This document shows, piece after piece, positions 1 to 5,253 of a stretch of DNA of 9,367 nucleotides (the stretch's first letter is position 1; every line of letters begins with the position of its first letter). The notes below the pieces were generated by a model. It searched no databases. It was not told where the DNA came from and was given only the letters and a program-made list of their open reading frames with translations. The translations under genes were made by a program, and so were the position numbers. This DNA comes from an uncultured Oscillospiraceae bacterium (GTDB lineage: Bacteria; Bacillota; Clostridia; Oscillospirales; Acutalibacteraceae), in the NCBI GenBank assembly GCA_900549945.1, contig URQJ01000068.1, forward strand, positions 1 through 9,367, in the 5' to 3' direction.

Positions 1-625
1 GGCGCACCGGCAGGCGCAGCACCGTGCGCAGCCGCTCCGGCGCGGTGCGCCGCGGGTCGCCGAGATAGATCTCGTGGTGGCGGCGCGCGTCGGAAAGATC
101 CGGCGCAAGGCCGTTTTCCCGCATAAATCCCTCCATGCGTGCGAGCGTTTCCGGCTCCGCGTCATAGGGACCGACGTGCATGCACTGCACGCAGAGCCCC
201 TCGTCGTACGTGAACAGCCGAACCTTGGAAAAATCTGTGTTTTTCTTTTCCGCGGCCTGCCGCACCGCCCAGTCGAAATCCGCCGGCGTCACGAACGCCG
301 GCAGGCGGAGCATCGAGATCCACGAAAAGCCGGATTTATCGGCATAGTCGACCGCGCCGCCGCCCGCCTGCTGCCAAAGCCCCTCGAGCGGCGGCACGAC
401 GTACGGGAAGTAGCCCTCGATCCGCCGGCCGCCCTTCGGGCTCATCTTGATCGTGAATGCAACGCCGTACAGAAGCCCCATCGCGGCCTTGTATTCGCTG
501 TCCGGCGCGTTCGGATCGCCGCTGCCCGAAACGGCGATGTAGTGCATCTGCGGCACCTCGATCAGCCCGGGCGCGCGCGGCGGCAGGTAAAATTCCTTAT
601 ACTCTTTTTTGTAGTCGAAAGCCAC
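1..625 (-). CDS. GyrI-like small-molecule-binding domain protein (3' end cut by window edge)
   Basis: A stand-alone GyrI-like/AraC effector-binding-domain protein without a DNA-binding domain; 208 residues are visible and the family is usually about 205-215, so only a few C-terminal residues are missing. It begins VAFDYKKEYKEFYLPP, the typical N-terminus of this subgroup, and carries the conserved end-region pattern CVQCMHVGPYDAEP followed by HHEIYLGDPRRTAPERL. Family knowledge: GyrI-like domains bind hydrophobic small molecules, and some single-domain members hydrolyse cyclopropanoid DNA alkylators. Whether this one is an enzyme or a binder cannot be seen. Start chosen as GTG at 623-625 because an AAAGGGG ribosome site lies seven bases upstream; the stop codon of the preceding gene ends at 628, leaving only two bases, so it is the last visible gene of the WYL operon. 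The protein is cytoplasmic: no signal peptide or membrane segment. Confidence 0.85.
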   Translation of the reverse strand, partial: MAFDYKKEYKEFYLPPRAPGLIEVPQMHYIAVSGSGDPNAPDSEYKAAMGLLYGVAFTIKMSPKGGRRIEGYFPYVVPPLEGLWQQAGGGAVDYADKSGFSWISMLRLPAFVTPADFDWAVRQAAEKKNTDFSKVRLFTYDEGLCVQCMHVGPYDAEPETLARMEGFMRENGLAPDLSDARRHHEIYLGDPRRTAPERLRTVLRLPVR

Positions 626-627
626 GA

Positions 628-1260
628 TTATTCCCCTTTCAGATTCCGCACCCGCTGTGCGATCGAATCCTCGAACGCCGCGTCGGAAAGCTGCGGGTCG
701 CGCGTCGCGCGCCAGATACCGCACGGCAGGCTCTCGCAGACAGCGCAGGTCGCAAGATGCTTTCTGTTGACCGCGCACGCGTAGATCGGGCAGGCCCGGC
801 CCGCCGGCGCGTGGAACACTTTACCGGCCTCTGCGTTGCAGCCCGCGCATTCCTTTCCGAAAAACGCGCAGCCGCTGCATTCCGTGCCGCAGCAGGTCAG
901 CCCGAGCGCTTCGCGCTGCCGTTTTTTCGGCAGGCCGCCCAGCACAAGGCGGTACGATTCATCGAGCATCGCGCGCAGCGTTTCGTCCGGCACCGCGCCG
1001 TCCGGCCGCACGGAATTCCAGTGCGTTTTGTCACTGTAATAGCCCGGGATCACATCCCCGGCATACTGCGCGCGCAGAAACTCGCCGTTCATCGGCTCAA
1101 GCCGCAGGTTGATATAATACGGCCTGCCGCCGTCGTCCAAGCAGACCGCCGCAAACATCTTGCCGCCGATGTGGTAGCGCACCCAGTTCCAAGACAGCTG
1201 AAAATCCTTCGTCACCCCGCGCTTTTGCAGCAGGTAATCGTCCAGCCAAGTATACTTCAT
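628..1260 (-). CDS. MmcQ/YjbR family protein fused to a Cys-rich DUF3795-like domain
   Basis: A 210-residue protein in two parts. Residues ~1-120 are a MmcQ/YjbR domain: the pattern WNWVRYHIGGKMFAAVCLDD (25-44), then YYINLRLEP, the IPGYY segment (71-75) and HWNSV (80-84), ending in KKRQREALG. Residues ~121-185 carry eleven cysteines in CC-x3-C-x2-C-x6-C-x2-C spacing (C123, C124, C128, C131, C138, C141) followed by C157, C162, C172, C175 and C180, resembling DUF3795; this suggests a metal or Fe-S site, which is inference. MmcQ/YjbR domains have a CyaY-like fold and are often labelled DNA-binding; the biochemical role is unknown. The ATG overlaps the TGA of the WYL regulator as ATGA (1257-1260), so translation is probably coupled. 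Co-transcribed with the GyrI-like gene 2 bases downstream. Confidence 0.88.
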   Translation of the reverse strand: MKYTWLDDYLLQKRGVTKDFQLSWNWVRYHIGGKMFAAVCLDDGGRPYYINLRLEPMNGEFLRAQYAGDVIPGYYSDKTHWNSVRPDGAVPDETLRAMLDESYRLVLGGLPKKRQREALGLTCCGTECSGCAFFGKECAGCNAEAGKVFHAPAGRACPIYACAVNRKHLATCAVCESLPCGIWRATRDPQLSDAAFEDSIAQRVRNLKGE

Positions 1261-2180
1261 GTCTCATTTCCCCTTTCCTCATATAACGCCTGCATGCGCC
1301 CGATGGCCTCCCGAAGCGCCGCGCGCACGTCGGCGGGCTCCAGCAGCACGGCTTTGTCCCGAAAGGTCAAAAGCCACGTGACGAGTTCCTCCCGGCTTGT
1401 GTAATCCGCCGCAAACAGAAGCCGCCCGTCCGGCTGCACCGTGAAGCAGGCCGGGCCGAACTCCTCCACGAGCCGCCACTTGCATTCCGGTGCGAACAGC
1501 GCCTTCACGCGGATGCCGCCGGGAAACACGCGCTCATTGCGCAGGTCCGGCAGCGGCACGGGCCGTTTCTGAAACGCCTCCGCCGTAACGTGCAGACCGT
1601 CCATGCGGTTCAGCTTGAACAGCCGGAAGTCCGCGCGCTTCTCGCAGTAGCCCCAGACATACCAGCTCGACCAGCGGAAGATCAGGTAATACGGCTCTAC
1701 GGTGCGCGCCGTTTCGCCGCCCGGCGCGTAATACGTGAAGTGGATTTTGCGCGCGGTGTCGATCGCACTGCGGATCCGCTCAATCTTCGGGGCGAGCGAA
1801 TCGCGGTACCATGCCGAGAGATCGATCAGCACGGACTGATTCCCCGCCATGAAATCCGACGACCCGGCCTCGAGCTTTTCCATCAGCTGCCCGTAGCGGT
1901 TCGTGCCGTTTACGCTGTCGAGGCTGCGCAGGCCCGCGAGGATATCCCGCATCTCCGCGCCTGTCAGCAGCGTGCGGTCCAGCCTGTAGCTGCCGAGAAT
2001 GGAGACGCCGCCGTTTGCCCCCTGCCGCGTCGCGATCGGGATGCCCGCGCGGCACAGCGCCTCCAGATCGCGGCCGATCGTGCGGCGCGATACCTCGAAC
2101 CGCGCCGCAAGCTCCGGCGCCGTGACGGTATCCCGCTGCAAAAGGACCGACAGAATGCCGATCAGACGGTCGATTTTCAC
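1257..2180 (-). CDS. WYL-domain transcriptional regulator (HTH_11 + WYL + WCX)
   Basis: A 307-residue DeoR/YafY-type regulator. Residues 3-57 form the N-terminal winged helix (MKIDRLIGILSVLLQR, then ARFEVSRRTIGRDLEAL as recognition helix), with the usual GANGGV wing at 54-59. Residues ~130-200 are the WYL domain, with SSWYVWGYC at 171-179 supplying the WY(L/V) motif, and ~220-300 match the C-terminal WCX extension. WYL regulators sense small ligands or nucleic-acid signals and often control their own operon; several respond to DNA damage. The open frame continues upstream to 2318, but the GTG at 2178-2180 is preferred: it gives the family N-terminus MKIDRLIG and is preceded by an AAGGAGG ribosome site. 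The longer start would place the promoter and palindrome inside the coding region. First gene of a three-gene operon. Confidence 0.93.
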   Translation of the reverse strand: MKIDRLIGILSVLLQRDTVTAPELAARFEVSRRTIGRDLEALCRAGIPIATRQGANGGVSILGSYRLDRTLLTGAEMRDILAGLRSLDSVNGTNRYGQLMEKLEAGSSDFMAGNQSVLIDLSAWYRDSLAPKIERIRSAIDTARKIHFTYYAPGGETARTVEPYYLIFRWSSWYVWGYCEKRADFRLFKLNRMDGLHVTAEAFQKRPVPLPDLRNERVFPGGIRVKALFAPECKWRLVEEFGPACFTVQPDGRLLFAADYTSREELVTWLLTFRDKAVLLEPADVRAALREAIGRMQALYEERGNET

Positions 2181-2218
2181 GCTTCCCCCCCTCCTTCTCA
2201 CAGCTTTATTGTACACGG

Positions 2219-2248
2219 GGAAACAGGACACCTGTATGTCCTGTTTCC
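2219..2248. promoter_or_regulatory. Perfect 12-bp inverted repeat, likely operator of the WYL operon
   Basis: The arms GGAAACAGGACA and TGTCCTGTTTCC are exact reverse complements separated by six bases. The element begins at the base immediately after the -10 box of the WYL promoter (2249-2254) and therefore covers the expected transcription start. A dimeric regulator bound here would block initiation. Autoregulation by the WYL protein is the simplest inference; the same sequence could also fold as a hairpin at the 5' end of the mRNA. Confidence 0.75.
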
Positions 2249-2276
2249 AGTATAGCAGAAAATTTCTTTTTGGCAA
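2249..2276 (-). promoter_or_regulatory. Sigma-A-type promoter of the WYL operon
   Basis: Read on the minus strand, TTGCCA (2271-2276) and TATACT (2249-2254) are separated by 16 bases and lie about 70 bases upstream of the GTG start. A weaker alternative -10 (TACAAT, 2208-2213) lies past the palindrome, but its -35 (TACAGG) is poor. Confidence 0.65.
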
Positions 2277-2323
2277 TCCGCCGCGAGGCCGCGCGCAGCC
2301 TTTTTGCCGCGCCGCCATGCAGA

Positions 2324-2356
2324 AGGGGCTTCCGGATCACAAGCCCGGAAGCCCCT
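2324..2356 (-). terminator. Hairpin after the uracil permease gene
   Basis: Two perfect 12-base arms (AGGGGCTTCCGG and CCGGAAGCCCCT) around a 9-base loop begin 8 bases after the permease stop codon on the minus strand. The stem is strong, but the following bases (TCTGC) are not a good U-run, so it may be a weak terminator or an mRNA 3'-end stabiliser rather than a classic intrinsic terminator. Confidence 0.6.
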
Positions 2357-2363
2357 AAAGCAC

Positions 2364-3791
2364 TTACTTTTTCTTTTTTGATTTTGCGGCCGGCGCCGTA
2401 TCCGCACCGTCCGAGAGCTTTCCGCCGTGCACGATCAGGTTCGTCGCAACGCCGACGATCAGTGCGACTGCAAGCGACGTGATGTTGAGCAGCGCGCCGC
2501 CGGTGATCGGGTTATTGCCGAAGCCGAAGTACAGCCCGCCGATGCCGCAGACCAGAATGGAGCTGACGACGAACAGGTTCCGGCTGTCGCCGAGGTCGAC
2601 TTTTTGCAGCATCTGCAAACCGGAAACCGCGATGAATCCGTACAGCGCGATGCACGCGCCGCCCATGACGCACTTCGGGATCGAATTGATCAGAACGACG
2701 AACGGCGTGAAGAAGGAGAGCACCATGCAGCCGAGCGCCGCCGTGAGAATCGAAACGACCGAGGCGTTGCCGGTGATCGCCACGCAGGCGATGGATTCGC
2801 CGTACGTCGTGTTGGCGCAGCCGCCGAATACAGCACCCACGATCGAGCCGACGCCGTCGCCGAGCAGCGTTTTATCGAGGCCGGGGTCGGCGATCAGGTC
2901 GCGGTTGATGATGCTGCCGAGGTTCTTGTGGTCGGCGATATGCTGCGCAAGCTCCACAATGCCGATCGGCACGTAAATCATCGCGATATTGCCGATGGCC
3001 GCCGCGTCGAGCGGGTACTGCCCGTTTGACTGAATCGCTTTAAGGAAGAAGAATTTCGGGTAATCGATGATGCTCGTGAAGCTGAAGCTCGAGAAGGTAT
3101 CGATAAAGGGCTGGAACGAGAGCACCTGCAGATACGGGTTGCCGGCAGCGAGGCCGATCAGCGTGAAAACAAGCGCCAGCGCGTAGCCCGCGCCGATGCC
3201 GATGATGAACGGGATCAGCTTGACGCGCTTCGAGCCCTTCACCGAGGCGATGACGATCATAAAGAACGTGAAGAGCGCGCAGACGATGGAAACCCAGTTG
3301 TACGTCTCCGTGTAGACGATCTCCGCCGCGCCGTTGCCCATGATCCAGCTCGTCGCCGTGCCGGAAAGCGAGAGGCCGATCAGCGCCACGATCGGGCCGA
3401 TGATCACGGGCGGCATCAGCTTGTTGACCCAGCCGGAGCCGATGAGGCGGACAAACAGCGCGATGACGACGTAGACGAGGCCGGCAAAGGTCACGCCGAT
3501 GATCATGCCCCAGTAGCCGTAATTCTGGCCGATCGAGGCGGAATACGCGCCGAGAAACGTAAAGGACGAACCGAGGAATACCGGGCTTCTGCGCTTCGTG
3601 AAGAGCAGGTAGACGATCGTGCCGATGCCTGCGCCGAAGAGCGCCGCCGCAACATCCGCCTCCAGGCCGTAGCCCGAGACGAGCATCGGCACGAGCAGCG
3701 TCGCCGCCATGATCGCGATCATCTGCTGAAACGCGAAAACGAGCGTTTTGCTGAGCTTTGGCTTGTCAGCCACATCATAAATGAGCTTCAA
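2364..3791 (-). CDS. NCS2 nucleobase:cation symporter, uracil (uracil/xanthine) permease
   Basis: A 475-residue polytopic membrane protein of the UraA/PyrP/xanthine-permease family, normal in length. It imports a nucleobase, most likely uracil given the adjacent upp, by proton or sodium symport across the cytoplasmic membrane. Recognisable elements: FQQM in TM1 (21-24), GSSFTF in TM3 (74-79), the TM8 segment ELAQHIADH (280-288), DPGLDKTLLGDG (302-313) and the TM10 signature GGCANTTYGE (323-332), with hydrophobic segments throughout and a short Lys-rich cytoplasmic tail. Two departures are visible: the TM8 position that is Glu241 in E. coli UraA is Gln283 here, and the usual Pro of the PNTTYGE motif is Ala326; Glu332 (UraA Glu290) is kept. 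The start is a TTG (3789-3791) behind an AAGGGAG ribosome site; no upstream ATG fits. It has its own promoter and downstream hairpin, so is probably monocistronic. Confidence 0.92.
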   Translation of the reverse strand: MKLIYDVADKPKLSKTLVFAFQQMIAIMAATLLVPMLVSGYGLEADVAAALFGAGIGTIVYLLFTKRRSPVFLGSSFTFLGAYSASIGQNYGYWGMIIGVTFAGLVYVVIALFVRLIGSGWVNKLMPPVIIGPIVALIGLSLSGTATSWIMGNGAAEIVYTETYNWVSIVCALFTFFMIVIASVKGSKRVKLIPFIIGIGAGYALALVFTLIGLAAGNPYLQVLSFQPFIDTFSSFSFTSIIDYPKFFFLKAIQSNGQYPLDAAAIGNIAMIYVPIGIVELAQHIADHKNLGSIINRDLIADPGLDKTLLGDGVGSIVGAVFGGCANTTYGESIACVAITGNASVVSILTAALGCMVLSFFTPFVVLINSIPKCVMGGACIALYGFIAVSGLQMLQKVDLGDSRNLFVVSSILVCGIGGLYFGFGNNPITGGALLNITSLAVALIVGVATNLIVHGGKLSDGADTAPAAKSKKKK

Positions 3792-3822
3792 ATTTTATCT
3801 CTCCCTTAATTTTTTCCCCGGT

Positions 3823-3851
3823 ATTCTACCATACGGCGGTGGGAAAGTCAA
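3823..3851 (-). promoter_or_regulatory. Strong sigma-A-type promoter of the permease gene
   Basis: On the minus strand TTGACT (3846-3851) and TAGAAT (3823-3828) are spaced by exactly 17 bases, ending about 30 bases before the TTG start codon. The short leader leaves no room for a PyrR attenuator or riboswitch, so any control must act at initiation. Confidence 0.8.
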
Positions 3852-3883
3852 CGAATCGTGTCGAATCCGTGAACGATTTGTGA
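3852..3883. repeat. Three tandem imperfect ~11-bp repeats abutting the permease -35 box
   Basis: On the plus strand the segment reads as CGAATCGTGT, CGAATCCGTGA and ACGATTTGTGA head to tail, roughly one helical turn each. It begins at the base next to the -35 hexamer and ends 8 bases before the upp terminator region. The same stretch holds an inverted pair AATCGT and ACGATT. Position and phasing suggest a regulator binding site; this is inference. Confidence 0.45.
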
Positions 3884-3891
3884 ATCACGCC

Positions 3892-3926
3892 AAAAAAGCG
3901 CCCCGAAATTTGATTGGAACGCTTTT
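3892..3926 (-). terminator. Intrinsic terminator of upp
   Basis: On the minus strand AAAAGCGTTCC pairs with GGGGCGCTTTT (two G-U pairs) around an 11-base loop and runs into a six-base U-tract, starting about 20 bases after the upp stop codon. It separates upp from the permease, which then has its own promoter. Confidence 0.85.
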
Positions 3927-3946
3927 CCTCGGGAATTTTTTCCGGC

Positions 3947-4615
3947 TTATCCCTCCGCCTTCTGCGGCTTATAGCTGACCGTGCCGCACAGGCGGTCGCC
4001 GGCATCGCCCGCGGCGGTGTAAATATAGCCCTGCTCGCTCAGGGGGCCGGGCGCATAATTCGCGGCGTAGACCTCGACGTCCGGGTGCTTCTCATAGAGC
4101 AGGCGGACGCCCACCTCGGATGCGAAAATGCACATGAATTTGATACCCGTGCAGCCGGAATCCTTGACGAACTGAATCGCCGCATCGGCGCTGCCGCCCG
4201 TCGCGAGCGCCGGGTCGACGACGATAACCGGCCCGCTCTGCGCATCGACAGGGAGCTTGAAGTAGTACGTTTTCGGCAAAAGCGTCTCTTCGTCGCGGTA
4301 CAGGCCGATGTGCCCCACCCGCGCCGTCGGCGAAAGCGCGCGCAGGCCGTCCACCATGCCGAGCCCGGCGCGCAGGATCGGCACGATCGTGAAATCCTCG
4401 GCAAGCACCGGCGTCACAATCTTCTGCAGGGGCGCCTGAATCTCGACGTCCTTCATCTTGAGATCCTTCAGGACCTCATAGCCCATCAGCATCGCGAGCT
4501 CCTTCACAAGCTCGCTGAATTCCTTGGAGCCGGTGTTCACATCGCACAGGTGGCTGACCTTGTGCCGGATCAGCGGGTGTGTGAAAACCGTCAGCTTCGA
4601 GAGATATTCCTCCAT
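3947..4615 (-). CDS. upp: Uracil phosphoribosyltransferase
   Basis: Cytoplasmic salvage enzyme converting uracil + PRPP to UMP + diphosphate. As given it has 222 residues, slightly above the usual ~208. Seen: FTHPLIRHK near the N-terminus, the IVPILRAGLGMVDG segment, the PRPP-binding loop VVDPALATGGSADAA (the usual Met of DPMLATGGSA is Ala here) and the C-terminal uracil-binding GDAGDRLCGT. Start: ATG at 4613-4615, preceded by GGTGG five bases upstream, gives MEEYLSKLTVFTHPL and fits family length best; an in-frame ATG at 4625-4627 would add four residues but has a weaker ribosome site. Flanked by its own promoter and terminator. The uracil permease follows on the same strand and a DUF523 gene is divergent, so a uracil-salvage neighbourhood is likely. 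Confidence 0.95.
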   Translation of the reverse strand: MEEYLSKLTVFTHPLIRHKVSHLCDVNTGSKEFSELVKELAMLMGYEVLKDLKMKDVEIQAPLQKIVTPVLAEDFTIVPILRAGLGMVDGLRALSPTARVGHIGLYRDEETLLPKTYYFKLPVDAQSGPVIVVDPALATGGSADAAIQFVKDSGCTGIKFMCIFASEVGVRLLYEKHPDVEVYAANYAPGPLSEQGYIYTAAGDAGDRLCGTVSYKPQKAEG

Positions 4616-4656
4616 ATAAACCACCATTTCTCGCCATCGAACGCGTATTTTTTTAC

Positions 4657-4685
4657 ATCATAGCACAGTTCCGCCGCGCGCGCAA
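4657..4685 (-). promoter_or_regulatory. Promoter of upp
   Basis: Minus-strand TTGCGC (4680-4685) and TATGAT (4657-4662) with a 17-base spacer; TGC directly before the -10 makes it an extended -10. The leader to the start codon is about 35 bases, with no room for an attenuator. Confidence 0.7.
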
Positions 4686-4690
4686 CCGGC

Positions 4691-4719
4691 TTGACGGCAA
4701 AAAGTGATCGTGCTACAAT
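4691..4719 (+). promoter_or_regulatory. Promoter of the DUF523 gene, back to back with the upp promoter
   Basis: Plus-strand TTGACG (4691-4696) and TACAAT (4714-4719) are 17 bases apart. Its -35 lies five bases from the -35 of the divergent upp promoter, so one bound regulator or RNA polymerase could affect both. Confidence 0.78.
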
Positions 4720-4765
4720 CGTTTCAACAGAATTCCAACAACACGGAAAAGGGAAGTGGAAAACG

Positions 4766-5200
4766 ATGGCTGTCATTCTCGTGAGCAGCTGCCTCTTAGG
4801 CTGCGCGTGCCGCTATAAGGGCGACGACTGCAAAAATGAACGCATCCTCGCGCTCGCTGAGGAGCACGTGCTGCTCGGCGTATGTCCGGAGCAGATGGGC
4901 GGGCTGGAAACGCCGCGCGCGCCCTCAGAAATCGTCGGGGACAGGGTGATGTCGAACCGCGGGCGCGACGTAACCGCCGCATACAGGAAGGGCGCAGAGG
5001 CCGCCCTGTACCTCGCCCAGCTCAACCGCGCCGATTTCGCGATTCTCAAGGCGAAAAGCCCCTCGTGCGGCAAGGGCCTGATCTACGACGGCACGTTCTC
5101 CGGCGGCAAGGTGCCCGGAAACGGCGTCACGGCCGCACTGCTGCTTGAAAACGGCATCCCGGTTTACACCGAGGACGAGCTGGACCGCCTCCCGGTGTAA
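4766..5200 (+). CDS. DUF523 family protein, TudS-like (putative thiouracil desulfidase)
   Basis: A 144-residue cytoplasmic protein of the YbbK/DUF523 family. Conserved pieces: VSSCLLGCACRYKGD (6-20), GVCPEQMGGLETPR (38-51), the region around SNRGRDVT (63-70), LKAKSPSCGKG (94-104) and VPGNGVTAALL (116-126). Known for the family: Pseudomonas TudS, a DUF523 protein, uses a [4Fe-4S] cluster held by three Cys to convert 2-thiouracil to uracil; C9, C40 and C101 here occupy the equivalent motifs. Most DUF523 members are uncharacterised, so the substrate is inference, supported by the divergent upp and nearby uracil permease. The open frame extends upstream to 4691, but that part contains the promoter; the ATG at 4766 gives the family N-terminus. 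It is the only plus-strand gene here, monocistronic, ending in a shared terminator. Confidence 0.92.
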   Translation: MAVILVSSCLLGCACRYKGDDCKNERILALAEEHVLLGVCPEQMGGLETPRAPSEIVGDRVMSNRGRDVTAAYRKGAEAALYLAQLNRADFAILKAKSPSCGKGLIYDGTFSGGKVPGNGVTAALLLENGIPVYTEDELDRLPV

Positions 5201-5217
5201 AGCAAAACGCCATTACA

Positions 5218-5253
5218 GAGAAAAGCGTCCGCCAATAGGCAGACGCTTTTCTC
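5218..5253. terminator. Bidirectional terminator between convergent genes
   Basis: A perfect 12-bp stem (GAGAAAAGCGTC / GACGCTTTTCTC) continues past one C-A mismatch into GCC-AATA-GGC. The A-run of one arm and T-run of the other make it usable on both strands: it ends the plus-strand DUF523 gene (stop at 5200) and the minus-strand serine hydrolase, whose stop codon (5252-5254) overlaps the stem by two bases. Confidence 0.88.

Noticed and set aside
2281..2310. GC-rich stretch followed by TTTTT on the plus strand, resembling a plus-strand terminator
   Set aside because: Only a four-base stem can be drawn and no plus-strand gene ends there.
2181..2318. Upstream extension of the WYL regulator to an ATG-like start at 2318
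   Set aside because: It would place the promoter and the 30-base palindrome inside the coding region and adds residues absent from the family; the GTG at 2180 has a strong AAGGAGG site.
3792..3946. PyrR attenuator or riboswitch ahead of the permease
   Set aside because: The promoter is only about 30 bases from the start codon; the hairpin further upstream is the upp terminator.
4691..4765. Upstream extension of the DUF523 gene
   Set aside because: The extension contains a consensus-like promoter and adds 25 residues before the conserved family N-terminus.
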